Shown piece by piece: positions 1-13,700 of a stretch of DNA of 64,000 bases (position 1 is its first letter; each line of letters opens with the position of its first letter). A program made the translations under genes and the position numbers. A model generated the notes under the pieces. It saw only the letters and a program-made list of their open reading frames with translations, was not told the DNA's origin and searched no databases. The DNA is from Chimonanthus salicifolius (Eukaryota; Streptophyta; Magnoliopsida; Laurales; Calycanthaceae): assembly GCA_013350335.1 (NCBI GenBank), contig CM023540.1, forward strand, positions 25,089,175 to 25,153,174, given 5' to 3'.

Positions 1-1093
1 AATAAAAATATCTTATTTATACTAATTATAATTATAAATAATAGAAGGATTCATCAACCCAACATGATAAATTTGAAACCTTTAAGAAGTTATTGAGAGT
101 CAATTGTACCGCTTCTTTTGATTTGTGGGTCATTAAGAGTTTTGAAGGTTTGAACTTTGAAGAGTTTTTTCAAAATGATTGAACCACATTTAATAAAAAT
201 CAAAGTCAAATTGTAAAATTTTAAAATATTTAATGCTAGTAATATAAATGGGTTGGAGAGTATAAGACTCGTACCTACATCAATGACCGAGACCCGGACC
301 TGCCGATGTAAATGGATCTAAATGAAAACCATGTTCCATTCATTCATCAATCAATGATAAAAGAATTTTATTTTTCTAGTGGGTAGGTCTGATCAAGTTG
401 GATTTATATTAATGTATCTAAGAATTAAGATTTTATAATGTAAAGTTGACTTAACTTAAAACATTCATCTTTTGAAAATTGATCCAAACTAAGAAATATT
501 CAACACTCAAAATCGAATCTAAGAGCTTGATATTTTTAATAAATTAAAAAAAAAACAAAATATGGAGAAAAATCTATAAAATAAAAGTTTATATAAAACA
601 ATTAAAAAGGTTCAAAATGAAATAAAAAAAATATTTTCATATAATTATAAAGGAGAGTGAACTAATACATGAAATAATGATATATCTATACTAACTTATA
701 AAGCCGGTAGCACTAATTTGTGATGCAGTGCAGTGAGATCAGCAAAAATTTAACATAGATCTTGTATTTTAAGTGAGGTAAAGAATTATATAAACATAAA
801 TTTGTTTATATATTAAATTGTAAATACGGTGCTATCGCCACATCATTTTGCTGCAGCAGCTCAGTTTACTTCCCCTGTTCTGGGCCTCAAGAAGAAAAAA
901 ATATTGCAGTTTTTTTTAATGATTATAGTGTTTAGGGCTCGGTGCTTGTACAAGTCTCTTTATCTACATGTACTAATAATTTTACAAAAAATGGCTCTTT
1001 AAGGTTGACTGAGAATCAAACTCAGAACTCTCATTTCATGAGAGAGACAAGTTCTTGATAATCATTCCAACCTCAATTGAAACGGTAAAAGAA
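1..1093. other. AT-rich intergenic DNA, no gene seen
   Basis: No exon-like coding stretch, RNA gene or bounded element could be supported. The sequence is AT-rich with short homopolymer runs. It ends at the target-site duplication of the TRIM element that follows. Confidence 0.6.
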
Positions 1094-1428
1094 AGAAGTG
1101 TTAGGACTGGGTATCCATCGACGAGTCTATTAGGTGGAGTGACCCAAGTCCTTTATAAATCTTTAGATCTCTTTCTATATTTCTAATGTGGAACTTGATC
1201 ACAGCCCAACAGTCCCCTCTCCAACGACGCCATCCATCTTATCCGCCTCGTAGATTTCTTGAGTCCAAATGAAACAGTCTCAGACCTGACTCTAGTACTA
1301 TTTGTTAAGACTTAGATATCCAGCTCAAAAAATTAGTCTATTAGGTGCAGTGACCCAAGTCCTTTATAAATCTCTAAATCTTCTTCTACACTTCCAATGT
1401 GCGACTTGTTCGAAGCCCCAACAAGAAG
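1094..1428 (-). mobile_element. TRIM retrotransposon (miniature LTR element)
   Basis: Two near-identical terminal repeats lie at 1099-1211 and 1303-1423. Each starts TGTTA(A/G)GACT and ends CCCAACA, and both contain the shared block GTGACCCAAGTCCTTTATAA. A 91-bp non-coding interior separates them. Read on the minus strand, a sequence resembling the initiator-tRNA-Met primer-binding site (TAGTACTAGAGTC, compare TGGTATCAGAGCC) directly follows the right-hand repeat. A purine-rich tract (GGAGAGGGGAC) directly precedes the left-hand repeat. A perfect 5-bp target duplication AGAAG flanks the unit at 1094-1098 and 1424-1428. LTRs of about 115 bp and a coding-free interior are the definition of a TRIM. 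It must have been moved by enzymes supplied in trans. Confidence 0.88.
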
Positions 1429-3558
1429 AGGAAGAAAATAAAACTCTTTTACCTCTTTTATATCTGCTGAAAATCTAAATGTCATTGGGTGGTGTTCTCG
1501 CATTACATTTGCTGTTTTTATGGTGGGTATTTCCCCCATGCTTTGGTGTAATTTTTAATTTGATTAACTTGATGTAATTGATTCATTTATTTTCTGATTT
1601 TGCAGTATTCTTTGTCTGATCTTGCAGTATTTTTCTACTGTTGTTTTATTGGAATGGATTCAACTATTTACTGATTTCATAGTATTTTGGGATTGATTTT
1701 GCATCATTTTCTAGGCCTCTTCACGAGTTGGGCTTTTTAACAAAAAGTCCAAACTTATTTATATCTATAAAAGTTCATGTCTATCAAAGCCTTTCGAGTT
1801 CTTGATGGCCAAAAACTGAAGCTGATCCAATTAAAATATATAAAGCCCGAGCCCTTATAATTGGTCACAAAATTACAACCTGCCTCACCTTAAGTTATTC
1901 TCAGGGTGGATACATGTAAGTCGATTTCTAACTGAATCAACTTTTTTTTTAAGATTCAGGGGAAACTTTAGACCCACTCCAACTTATACCTTCCCAATAA
2001 CCTTTCTAAAATGTGGGAGCAACATAAACTAGAGATACATTCTTATAACTTTACGAAGATATTTATATTATATATTTTTTAGTTATCTATAATTCTTATA
2101 TTTGCATTTGTAACTAGAGATACATTCTTATATCTCAAATGAGAAAAAAAAAAAAAGGACTACCTTGTCTGGTCAATTTTTAATTATTTACTTTAAGATA
2201 ATTATTGTAAACAAGTTAGCCATCAGGGCCCTCGTTAAACTTTTTAGCCCTGATGGCCCAAGGATTGCTTGCTCCCGGGATTTTGATTTTTTGTATTCTA
2301 ACGATGATCACTCTATTGAGGATTCTGGCATTTTCTTGCAAGCTCCAATTTCTCTAACTTCTTAATTGGACTTGTTTATGTGTTTTGCTTGATTGTGGGC
2401 CTTTTTTGTATTTTGGGTTTTGGTTCTATATTCTTTTCTGCTGTTCATATGGTTGTTCTGGCCTGATCCGAGCTGTGGGCTTTTGTTTATTGTCCTTTGG
2501 GGTCTCCTTTGAAATACTAACCCAACATTCAAAACAAAAAGTTAGCCAGTTAAATTGTCTTAGCGCTCATATGTACACCAATCAAATGATTTATAATCAT
2601 CACTAGCTTCACATCGTCACATCATAATTTCTAATTAAATCCAAAACAATCAATTGATTATATTTGTCAACTTATTGTCTTTTGCTTTTGGTCTAAGTAT
2701 GTTTCATTTTCACAAATGACTAGAAAATTTCTTGTATACATTATATGTATTTTTGTTGTTTAATTTCCAAAAGAAACTATTTAGTTGACTCTGCTAAAGT
2801 GATGAAAAAGTTAAAAATGGTCTAAGCCATGATACGTGGGTGAAATCCTTTTAGATAATTAATTGATTAATAATCTCTTTTTTTAGATGTGGCAATTTTT
2901 TGACCAGACAAAAAAATTGATTTTGAGTCATGCATTTCTTAAAAAAAATTAAATTAAATTGACCCGATCCCACAGAACTTAAAATAAGTTTGGATCGGAT
3001 TGGACAGAGGGGTCCCAAACCAAAACCCGACCTAAATTGAGTTAAAATATATATATCTAAATAATTTGTTTTTTTTTACCTATTAATTATAACCCATGTA
3101 TCTCATTAAGTTAAAAGAAAAAAACCTAGTTTATTATTTCAATTTACCATATCCCAATGTGATCACCACAAAGATAAGTCATTTTATGTTTTATTTTTAT
3201 TAAAAATATTTTTCTCTCATTTATCTAATTTTTTAAAATAATTCATATAAATTTAGTTCGGATTGGACTGAGCAAAATAAAATCGAGATTGAGTCAAGTA
3301 AGACAGAAAATTTGTCGTCACCTATAGCTAATTTGAACCGACCTATTGTCACCCCTATTTTTTTATACATCCACAAATACTTTATCCACACAAAAATTGT
3401 TAAATAATAATATTTATCAATGATGTCACAAATAAAAAACACGAATCAGAATATACATAAATCCAAGAATAGTTCAAGATAAATAATATATATAAATAAT
3501 TACATTTTTTAGCAAGAGAGCCTAAATCAATTCATAATCGAATCTCTCCTGTGTGTCA
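1429..3558. other. Intergenic; no supported gene
   Basis: The segment 2165-2606 is less AT-rich than its surroundings and has short open frames, but no recognisable protein. It contains a perfect 11-bp inverted repeat (2219-2229 with 2247-2257, GCCATCAGGGC) with a 17-nt loop. The rest is AT-rich. The start is set by the end of the TRIM and the end by the stop codon of the LOR gene. Confidence 0.5.
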
Positions 3559-4973
3559 TCACTTCGTGGGTTGGGCATGAATGTTGTCTAACACGGCAAT
3601 AACACCAAAAACAAAAGCTCGGTCAAAACCAGGTTCCACCCTAACTTGATAAACATCTTTGCTTCTCATCAATTCTTCAACCTCTTTCACCATTCCCACC
3701 TGCATAACCATGTATTCAAACATGAAAATCCCAAACACATCAAAGATCTCTCTCTCCCTCTCTACACAACTATGGACACATAAAGAGTTCAATTGTGTTC
3801 TCATATCAGGTTGGATTATGTCGAGTTAGATTAGATTAATTTTAAATTTCTCAATTCAACCCGACTCAAATTTCATGCTAGTTCTCTTTCTCAACTCAAT
3901 CAGACTCAAAATATACAAATGTATAATCCAAACCTATTGATTTCTCAAGGTCAGATCATTCGAATTGAGCTAAAACCCGACCCAAGTTTCACCCTTAATC
4001 TCTACAAAGTTTCTTATCCTCTATACACTTTTTGTTTTGTACAACAGCAAGATTTCAAACAGAGTAGTGGCATAATTTCAGATGAGTCTAAGGAAAACTA
4101 TTAATTAGGACTGTTTAAATCCATGACAGGGTTAGAGAAAACCATCTAATATATATATAATTAATATCAAATCCACCAAGGTGGGTCTAATCTTGATTAT
4201 GAGTCTGAACTCTACGATAAGCTACCTGAGCTACAGTATTTCCTCTGCTGTCAGCGATGCTGCAATCCCTTTCAGTAAAAGATCCAATGACCTCAAAATC
4301 CCAATCTTTGCCTCGCTTTGGTTCAACAGATACTCTAATTACACTGCTAATGACACACCCTGATTTTGGTTCTTTCATGCTAAAAACCTTCTGCTCAGCT
4401 CCTTCGTAATCAATCAAATATCCTATCCATTTCCTGTGAACACTCAATGCTTGAATGATCCCTCCCTGCAAGTAGAAAACTTTTGAATGAAAAGCAATAG
4501 AAAATGATATAACAAGAAGAAAATCTTAATTTTTTATGTTGAATATGGTGTCTTGATCACTAGCCTTATGACGCGGAGTCTTGAGTTCGATTCACGCTCA
4601 ACCTCAACGGGTCACTCTCTGTAAACTTAATAGGTCTCTGGATTGAGAAGTTTACACATGTCCATAAAATTAGTCTCACCTGTAATATAAAATGAGAATG
4701 TTATGTAAAAAAAAAATTATTACAGAAAGATGACACAACCTTTTTCCGGATGAAGAGAATGGCAGCTCCATCACCATTTCTTAAAATTATTTCTTCTTTG
4801 GTTCCAAGCATTCCACAGCCATCTACCTTGAAAACCACATTAAACCTACTGTCTGTGACGACGAGACCTCCTCCATTTATGACATCAGGCCGGTTTCTAA
4901 CCATGAAAACTGCTGTGGATGGAGAGCAGAAGAATTTGCTCACGATAGGCTTGAGATTGATTCCTTGGGTCAT
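3559..4973 (-). CDS. LURP-one-related (LOR, DUF567) protein
   Basis: Three exons join in phase 0. Exon 1 is 4973-4740, starting at ATG with donor AAG|GTTGTG. Exon 2 is 4465-4226, with acceptor CTTGCAG and donor CAG|GTAGCT. Exon 3 is 3699-3559, with acceptor ATGCAG and stop TGA. The product is about 204 residues, the usual size for the family. Family-typical segments include PSTAVFMVRNRPDVINGGG near the N terminus, VVTDSRFNVVFKVDG, KEEIILRNGDGA, and near the C terminus KDVYQVRVEPGFDRAFVFG followed by VIAVLDNI. LOR proteins have a tubby-like beta-barrel fold. Some, such as Arabidopsis LURP1, are linked to basal defence, but no catalytic activity is established for the family. The coding path shows no lesion. 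Intron 1 (4739-4466) holds a SINE, and intron 2 (4225-3700) holds a MITE-derived fragment. A TATA box lies about 110 bp upstream of the ATG. Confidence 0.9.
3808..4006 (-). repeat. MITE-derived repeat fragment in LOR intron 2
   Basis: Read on the minus strand the unit begins TAAGGGTGAAACTTGGGTCG, continues with AATCAATAGGTTTGG and ends near a GAGAAATTTAAAATTAAT segment. Similar fragments occur at 15851 (plus) and 59255-59445 (minus). Only the one end starting TAGGGGTGAAACTTG is visible in each, so these are incomplete copies of one family. Confidence 0.6.
4545..4716 (+). mobile_element. tRNA-derived SINE in LOR intron 1
   Basis: A pol III B-box-like motif GAGTTCGATTC lies at 4583-4593. It is followed by a body ending in a run of ten A at 4707-4716. 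Related bodies (B-box, then a GGGTCA(C/T)CTC-type segment, then a tail near a GTCTGGACAC-like motif and A-tract) occur at 16835, 48826 and 56950, all on the plus strand. The copy is antisense to the host gene and lies wholly inside intron 1. The 5' boundary is approximate. Confidence 0.55.
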
Positions 4974-5080
4974 TTTCTTCTACAATTTCTAGCCAGTCCC
5001 CGACTACTTCAAACCCATTAATCTCTTAAACATGCGGTTTAATGTAATGCTAAGGTATTGGGTTATATCATCTTCATGTT

Positions 5081-5089
5081 TATATATAG
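5081..5089 (-). promoter_or_regulatory. TATA box of the LOR gene
   Basis: The minus strand reads CTATATATAAAC, a strong TATA consensus about 110 bp upstream of the start codon. It implies transcription starting near 5050-5060 and a short leader. No other core element was identified. Confidence 0.55.
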
Positions 5090-5551
5090 ATGCCAGTGAA
5101 TGAATGAGGAAAGTTTGTTTTTTTAAGCAATGTTTGGCCAAAAGAGAGAACCATGACTTTTGTGGTATAATCCTTTGAGTGTGTCATACATGAATGCTTT
5201 TTAAAGGCTAGAGATTTTGGTTCTGAACTTGGATTGCTTCTTCAATGGGAGAAGTCACTGCAAATGCTAGTCATTTGAAGTTTGATAGCTTGGTTAGGGG
5301 AATATTTTGAAAGTTTCAGTTGATGTGGGTTAGACTGAGGACTGAGAAGCCTTTTGTAGTAGGCTTCTTTACTTTGGGTGATAATCCACTATCAGGAAAG
5401 GTCTTTTGTGATAAAAATATGTCAATGTCATTTAGATGCCACTGGTATTACTTTAGAAAGTTTAGAATGGTAGGCAACATTTTTGGGTCAACTTAATCAA
5501 ACACACTCAACCTGAGTTAGAGTTTAAAATCAATTGCTCACGTGGCCTAGG

Positions 5552-5829
5552 TGTTGCAATTAATCTCAAATCAAATGCTAGAAAATAAATAAATCATTCA
5601 ATCATCCATATAAGAGATATACAAATTTACATGGTTTGGCCAAAAACCTACGTCTACAAGCAGAAATTTTTACTATTCTGAAGAGAAGATACAATTTAGG
5701 CTCACCATCTCTCACTATTTATAGCTTCCATACATGAAAAAGATAGAAGTTGGTCCGGACCATTGCAAGTTGGGTTGGGCCAAATCGAAGCAAATCAAAC
5801 CGAGCTACAAATCAAGCGAATAATCAACA
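5552..5829. repeat. Possible Copia-type LTR remnant
   Basis: The stretch starts TGTTGCAATT, ends AATCAACA and includes the phrase TTTACATGGTTTGGCC followed by ACCTACGTCTAC, a wording often seen in plant Ty1/Copia LTRs. No matching 5-bp target duplication was found and no internal coding region is adjacent. It is either an eroded solo LTR or a chance resemblance. Confidence 0.3.
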
Positions 5830-7995
5830 CCAGTTAATCATTTACTTTCACAAAGCATGAATAATAACAAATCTATGAGAGTTAATTTAAGCAAATCTTG
5901 TCAAGCTGCATTCACTTGGCAGCCAAAGTTTTTTAAAGGATTTCCTCTATCTTGAGCAAACAATGTTCTAAATAAAACACAAAATGTTGTATAGTTATGA
6001 ACTGATGGAATTAGGGGCCAAGGACTACTTGGGTGGTTGTATATATATTTGATTTAATTGAGTTGATGAAGATATATGTGTTGAGTCTATTTAAAAAAAT
6101 TGAGACAATCTAATCACGCAGAAACCAAGTTTTACTTCTTATTTGATTCTCATTTCAGAGTAGATAAGCAATCTTTATGAAATAATATCTTTTAAAAGTT
6201 CAAAAACTCTAGGTTAGCCTCTCTCTTGTTAGGGAAAAACCCATTAATTCTTTGATTGGACCATAAATGGTTGAGTATTCTTATTTCTATCAATCCCTTT
6301 AAACTTGATTGTGAGGAGAAAAATGGGTCTCTTTTTTTTAATATCAAAGTGTCCAGTTAGAATATTTGACTAATTTTTAAAGTATGTGAAAATATTTATA
6401 TCTGCATACATCAGATAATACTAGAGAGAGACTCTTTTGTGTTAAAAGTGACTTAAACCTAAGACATCCCGTATTCCAGACATGTTTTTGACCACCCAAT
6501 CAATCCTCTCAGATTTAAAAAATGAATCTAAGTAGATTAATAAGTTGATACTCTGATGTCACATTTGTCAAAGTGATTATTCCATGAAAATACTTTTTGA
6601 AGAATATAATGGCGTTCAACCTCAATATCTTAATTCAATTTCAGAAAATATCATTTTAAGAAATGGAAATTGAACATTTTTTGTCTCACAACAATAAAAT
6701 TAGACACACCTAAATAATATCAAAATTAAATTACACAACATCATAACTATTATTATAAATTATTATTTTTTATAATCATTCAATAATAGAATTTTACTTT
6801 TAGCTATGTAGTCCTCTTCATATTCTGTTGACTATTTAAAGTTCAACTTACGATCACTTAGACCAATCTTTTAAAAGAAATTACAATAATTTGTGTGTAC
6901 AAAAGATAAGCTAATATTTTTATTGTGGAAATTTTTCATATCATAGTACCAACTCTTACGGTAAAAAATATATATAAATCAAAGAACTATGGATAAAAAA
7001 ATTTAAAAAGAAATTGTATATTCAAACGTGACACGTGGGTTTATAAAAAAAAAAAACGTAATACGTGTATGCACCTCAGTAAAAGGCAATAGTACGGTTT
7101 CGACGACGACCCACGTGAGGTCTGATCTGTGGTACTGTGTCCTTGTCTTACACCACCTTGACGTTCCCGACTTCTCTTTTCCTGTTCCCGACTTTTCTTA
7201 ATTTGACTTCTTTCTTAGCGTGACTACTTTTTTTAATGTGACGTTTTATTCTTTGTACTATTTATTTTATTTGTGAAGGTAGTTTAATTAATTTAAATTT
7301 CTACAATTAGATAAAAGATTTTGAATTCTACTCATTCTGAATTTATCTAATACGTTAGACTCATCAATGATTTCATATATATATGTGAATTAATCTTACT
7401 TTCAATGTAGAGTAGAGATACTTATTTATTAAAAAAATAATTAAGGCTCACGAGATATTCCGTTATATGTTTTGATGAATTTGATATAATATATAATTTT
7501 ATTATTATTAATTATTAATTTTAATTTTGATAAATATAAGCTATTAACTTTTAAAAGTATAAGATTAAGGGATAAAATAATTTTATATTGTCATTTTGCA
7601 TTATATTTAACTGTATGTTTTAAAATTTATTTGATAATCCGTGTATGAAATCACGGGATATTCAGAGTAAAACTCCTACGAGTGAGTCTACTAATCCTAT
7701 GACACATCAAGATTAGACTATAAATGCTCGAACTCATAACTTCCTACTTTAAAATTTTTATAAAACTTTTAAATTAAATTATCCAAAAGCTTTAGATCAT
7801 TTTAGCTTCTCATCCTAGAAATACAATTAAAGTTGAATTTTCATTGAACCGACCCAGCTGTAATTTTTAAACATAAACTCGATCCAAATTATTCAAGATA
7901 CTAGGACCAACCTAAGTCAACTGAAAAAAAAAAATATTCGACGACCAAGCACCCATTGGAAACCCGAGATTTATAAATTTATTTTTAGAGAAATG

Positions 7996-8062
7996 TGAGA
8001 GAGATGGGAGGAGGAGCAAGAGAGATGAGAGAGAGAGGGAGAGAGAAAAAGAGAGATCGAGG
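7996..8062. repeat. GA-rich simple-sequence tract
   Basis: An imperfect (GA)n tract of about 65 bp is interspersed with GGAG and AAAAAG. No gene is adjacent. Confidence 0.75.
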
Positions 8063-8196
8063 ATAATAATTTTAGTTGATATTTATTGTATTTGTAGTAC
8101 ATAAATGATTTCAAGTGATATAGTTGATATATTGATGATATATATTAATTAATATTATTAAATATTATTAAATATTTTTTAAAAAATAATTCATTC

Positions 8197-8265
8197 ATAG
8201 CTCCGTTGATATCTCAATCGATATCGTTTAAATATCAGCCGAGATATTAAAAGATATTTTCGATT
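8197..8265. repeat. ATATCGGCCGATAT-family repeat fragment
   Basis: The motif series GTTGATATC, ATCGATATCG and CAGCCGAGATAT matches the dispersed family best delimited at 56418-56892. Only a short degenerate core remains. Confidence 0.45.
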
Positions 8266-10123
8266 TTAATTTCCCATCAATCATCAGTCATTCATAAAGC
8301 AAAGCGGACACAATAAAATCGTAAAAGTGAGAGAGACCAAATTCTCAATCTTGCTAATGAGAGTGGCACGTCACTGCCAGCACTTTTGTTCCCACGTGGC
8401 ATTTGCCACACACTCTCTCTCTTTGTGTGTACGGACATCTTTGGAGCCTTTATTTATCTGTTTTTCAACAGACGAATAACACTCACCGGACGATGCAACG
8501 ACCTCTTAAAATATCATCAAGTGGCCTTTTTCTGGGCCCACAAACCACGAAAAAAATAGTCACAACTTCAGACACAAGTTCATTATTTCAGTAAATTATT
8601 GACTGTCGTACGGTAATTTTTATAAACTATTAAATTTTACAATTAGTGCTCACTTAAGTCATATTATAATATTCACTTTCGATGTCAAATTTCAACAAAT
8701 ATAAATTTATTTAATGATATTCCTGATGTCGAACAATCAAGATGTCAGTTCACATAACCCCAAAACACGCAATTTTACAGAGGCTGTGATTCTATATTTT
8801 ATGGAAAGACTGTCATTTATTATATAAATTAAATTCCAATACATTTAAAAAAATAAAGAAAGTTAAATTATTGAGAGAGTTTCAGACAAATTTGTACATT
8901 TATATAAAATTAATAATTATAATTAAACTTTTAACTCCAAAATTACAAAAAAAAAAAAATCACTTATTTGATGTGCATATGATTTTTACACCTCACTTTA
9001 AAAATTAATAACAAATTGTTTCTAATTATGGATATTACGGTATAGAGTTCTTTTTCTTTTTTCTAGTAAATGATTTCAAATGTCTTTTATTGGTAGAAAA
9101 TATTTTTTTTATAAATTTACGTGTAGAAAATTATGAAAAATTCAACGTAAAACTTCAATGGGTGATATCCACTCCCATAAAACACACCAGTTGAGATAAT
9201 AGAGGCTTAAACACGACACCTCCTACTTCTTGAAGCGGAAAAGAATTTTCCTATTATGTCAAGTCTATTTCGCTTTTTATTATCTTGAGTTTTCACTATC
9301 TTATTATATTTTTTAAATTTTATAAAATGAGAAAATGACTATAATAATGTTGGGATATTTCCCCGTACGAGCAATACTTTTAATAGATAAGTCTACTATT
9401 AATGTAACTTGACATCGGTATAGCACTAACACGTTTCATTAAAAAAAGATTTGTAGTCTAGATAAAAATAAAGCGGTAAATTTTTAAAGTTTGAGAGTGA
9501 GTTTGCGGTAAATTTTTAAAGATGGTTATCATTTAGAGATATCATTGCGGAGATGTTTATAAAATTATTGAGGTATTTTGGTTTTAAAATGTTAGATCTA
9601 TTTAATTAAATTAAGATATTAAAATTTCAAGTATTTAAACATTAAAATTAAAATTTAATAGTAAATATGACTGGGATAATAATTTAAATATATAGTGATA
9701 GGCTGTAAAATTACCATCATGATTAAATACCATCATCTCATCTATTTTTATTTAATTCTGTGAGTTCTTTTTCTCTGATTAAATCTATTATATAATATAT
9801 TAATTTTCTTTATATATTTTAATGATTGATCTTTTTTTTTTTTTTTACGGAGCCTCTAAACTGGGTTCGAGTCTAATCGTTTATTAATGTGATTAAACCA
9901 CTTTAAATGAAATTTTAATTTGTATTATTAAACGTATTTTTAAATTATTCTTTAAAATACTTATTTCCAGCTTTTATTATTTAGAACTGATCTGTTAAGT
10001 AACATAGTATAGAATATTTTTTCATTACCTATATTTACAATTTACTCAAGGAAAAGTCTCTTACAGATATCCTAAGTGGCCAGCTATTGACAGAGCGTAG
10101 AATCTCGGTGGGTCTTACCTTAA

Positions 10124-10133
10124 GCCACGTGTC
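10124..10133 (+). promoter_or_regulatory. G-box (GCCACGTGTC) upstream of the G-gamma gene
   Basis: A G-box with ACGT core lies about 640 bp upstream of the start codon, in the first GC-rich stretch after 5 kb of AT-rich DNA. Plant bZIP and bHLH factors bind such elements. A role here is inferred only from position. The same 10-mer also occurs upstream of the AGP-like copies B and C (near 33510 and 36525). Confidence 0.35.
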
Positions 10134-10512
10134 CAGTCACAGAGAGGTCGATCGGTGGTCGGCGAGGGCGGTGGTGATGCAGCGAGCGATGTAGGCTGCC
10201 TGCGGAGGAGGGGAAGAGAGGGGGTAGATTCGGGAGACTCTCTCCAGTCGTAGAGAGAGAAACTTCCGCTGCTATTTTTAATTTTACTTTTTAAAACTCT
10301 TAATTATTTTATTTCCAGAGTGGGGGGAGACACAAGACTGCAAAATGAGCAGCGAAGTTAGAGCTTCCGTCTGTTCTATCTGCCTCAGCCTCCTCTTCTT
10401 CCTCTTCTTCTTGGATTCTCTCTCTCTCCCTCTTCCTCTCTATTATGTTTATTTATTTTTCTAATTCTAAATAGAGAAAACCACTCTCTCTCTCTCTTCC
10501 GCTCGTATACTT

Positions 10513-10785
10513 ATGCTGTCCCGTTTTCTGCACTGTTCTGGCTCTGGCTCTGGCTCTGGCTCTGTTGCTGCAGCTCTGCTCAGACCCCACACGCTTCAAA
10601 TACACTTTTATTTCTCCACTTTCTCTCCCTGTTCGAAACCCCAAACCCTCTTTCCTTCCGTCTACTCTCCCCACCAATCCTTCCTCTTCTCCTCCCTTGC
10701 CGGGTTCCGTCCGCCGCATTTCCTGCAGAGGTCACTTCCTGCAGCTGGATACGCCGCCGTGGACACTGACAGATGGCAGAGCTGA
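10513..10785 (+). promoter_or_regulatory. Upstream ORF overlapping the G-gamma start
   Basis: A 90-codon frame begins at ATG 10513 in the CT-rich leader. It runs through a (GGCTCT)n hexamer repeat (about 10540-10562) and ends 13 nt beyond the main ATG, in a different frame. If the mRNA starts upstream of 10513, ribosomes initiating here would bypass the main start. Whether the transcript includes this ATG cannot be read from sequence. Confidence 0.35.
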
Positions 10786-13700
10786 AGAATCTTACGCAGT
10801 TGCCGAAGCCGGCCTCTCCTCCCTTGCCTGCTGCGCCGTGCCATAGGTCGCCGCCGAGATATCCGGATTTTTACGGGAAGCATCGGAAGCAGTTGGAGCT
10901 GCAGATCTTGAATCGAGAGATCGGATTTCTCCAGGTAGGCTCCCCATTCCATTCTATTCTTTGTTATTTATGATTTTCAATTAACATTTCTGTCATCTGC
11001 TCATGTGGACCGTTTGTTCATCTGGGCACCGCCAATCAGTGGGTGGTTTTGTGGAAATATGTTTCTCGGGGACTTTTGACCGTCCGATAGGAGGTCTGCA
11101 ACGTTGGATGGTTTTGATATGCATTGGTAAATTGTCAAGTGATCGGACGGTTAGAATTTTTTTATGGGTTTGTATCGTCTGTGGTATTAGCGTCCAGGAA
11201 TGGTGGAGCCCCAGATGAAGGGATCAGATTGCAGAAAGGCGGTTCTATCTCTGTGACTTCTTCTCTTCTCCTGCTATCTCCGTTAACTCTTTCAGTCTCA
11301 CTAATCACAGGCTCTACGTGACTACAAGGAACAATGTAGTTCTTACATCAGAATTCAAAATCGTGGGGAGCAATTTAGAAACCTGCAAATCCAATAAATT
11401 ACCACCTATGATCAATTCAATCTCCTGTACACCTCTTCATGAATTGGCACATTTACTCTAACAAAGTCGCGGAGACGTAAAAAATGTAAATTCTAACTAA
11501 AGATATGAAAACCTTTCCGTTTCTACTCTTCCTCTGATCACTCAAGGTATTATTATTTTTATTTTTCATTTTTTGGGTTTTTTTTATAAGGAATTCTTCT
11601 ATGGTAGCAAACCAAGTGACCAACTAGAAATGAATTTCCAGTGGTCATTTTTGGGGTGCAGTTGTCTTATACAGTAATAATCTTTTCACAAAGAAGTGAG
11701 ATGTGAATCATCACAACTTTCAAATGGATTGTTGTTATGGGGTTGAAGTGATGGTCTTTCTCTGGCCAACCTTGACTGATGCCTGCAGATGCACACTATG
11801 GGAATTTTCAAAAGGTAAGATCCTTACTTTTATAAAACCAAATCCTCCATCCTACCCCACATTCCCAATGATCATGCATCTCCATTTTACTCAAATACAA
11901 CGTGAGCATGATGACTTTGAGGTCCTAAGATCATGGGTTAGGATGATCTGAGTAACAAATCAAAAGATATTTGAATATTATACAATTCTTTTATCTTGGG
12001 TCAAGGTCCAAAATGGTTAGCCCCACCCTCTGACTTCATTTTGGCTTGTCCTACTTCATAGTTGTGGTGCATGTGACACCGTTGGTGCTGACTCAATTAT
12101 TTAACATTGGGTTTAATCATACAATTCTGACCTGTTAGAACATAGAACTTTATAGGACCTTTGAGGCCGTATTCTATTCCTAATGAGCCCTCTCAATTTA
12201 GGGAAGGTTTTCCACTGAGAAGGGGGAAAAAACCTTTGTGAATTTGGTTTGAAGCCAATTCCTGATGCTCTTGTTATCATTAGCACCAAGAATGATTGTA
12301 GTATGTCCTTGTACAACAGGGCCATTTAGTTAGCCATTCCAGCTAGGAATGGCCACCAATAATCTTTGGAAAAAAAGGGTTTTGCTGCTAAAGATTTTGT
12401 TTCATCTTCATCATCACTACCACCACCACTATTCCCATCTAAGGTGAGTTTTTTGAGTTCTAATTTCTTCATTTTACCCTTTCACAAACCATATCTTCTA
12501 TCGTACAATAGTCCATCAATTCTATTTCTAAAGATAAAAAAAAAGGAAAAAAATCCACTCCCTCCAGGTTTTTAGTGACTTCCCTCTTCTGCTAGTCCCT
12601 TCCAAGTTCCAATCATGGCTTTTAAATTCTTCTAGCTGGGGCTATTTCTAGTCTCTTACATATATGTCCAAACCACAGTAACCCACTTACCCTCATTTTC
12701 AGTCTTCTATTCAGGTGAGTAAATGTTTTTTCATTGTCTTATGGTTTCATTTTCACTGTGGAAAGAAATCAGTCCAAGTTTTGTGTATAAGATCTGCACT
12801 AGCAGGAATAATGATTCCGTATAAGAATGGGTTATAACTGCATTTGAAGGGAATGATAAATGGAGAAGAATGGGATGGAAATTATTCATTTGATCATGAG
12901 GTGTCAAGACTTTTCCTACCAAACACACCTTGAATGAAATGGAAGTGCCAACTTATCATTGATTTGAGTTCGTTCAAGGTGGCACTGCCTACTGAAAGGT
13001 GGTATTTCCAAAAGTTCAAAAAAAAAAAAAAAAAAACAGAGTTAAATGGTTACTCAATTTGTTGGATTTTTTATTTATTTTACACACTGTAATAGAGAGT
13101 CAGTCTGTAGAAAATTAACAGGTGGAAATTGGTGATTTTTGTTCTCTCTCTGCTTTATCCTCTTGGAAACTGCCAATCTTATATATTTTCTGTGTGCTTG
13201 TGCATTTTGTGCTTGTGTCTAAGCAGGAGGAGTTGCAATCGGTTGACGACCTTAAACCTATTTCCAGATGTTGCAAAGAGTATGTTGTTTACACTTGCTA
13301 ATTGCTTATGTTTCTAGTTGTTTAAATTCATTATTTCATGTCTTTAGGAATGGTATATTATTACTGTTGCATTTTAATCTCCAATTGATCAAGCATGACA
13401 CTATGCAGGGTTGATGAATTTGTGGGGGCAGCTCCAGATCCCATGATACCTCCGTATGATTCTTGTCATCATTTACTTTCCTAAGCTTTTATCATAGTCA
13501 GATATTTATGAGTTTCTTTGTCGGGCAGAAATCGGAGATTCACAGACCGTTTCACATCTGGAAGTGGTACGGTGCTTTCCATTACTTCCAATTCTCCCTT
13601 CTCTCTTCCTAGCTTTGCATTCAACGTTTTTCGGTCTTTATTATTATCTTTTCTTTCTGGGACATGCTTTACTGTTTTTTCCTTACTTATTCAAGTTGTC

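Larger units (their letters stand above)
5100..10120. other. Long AT-rich intergenic region
   Basis: No gene could be supported in about 5 kb. Short items listed separately are a Copia-LTR-like piece, a GA-rich tract and an ATATCGG-type repeat. ACGT-core motifs (CACGTG type) cluster at 7026-7115 and 8375-8400, but no gene start was recognised downstream of either. The rest is low-complexity AT-rich DNA. Confidence 0.5.
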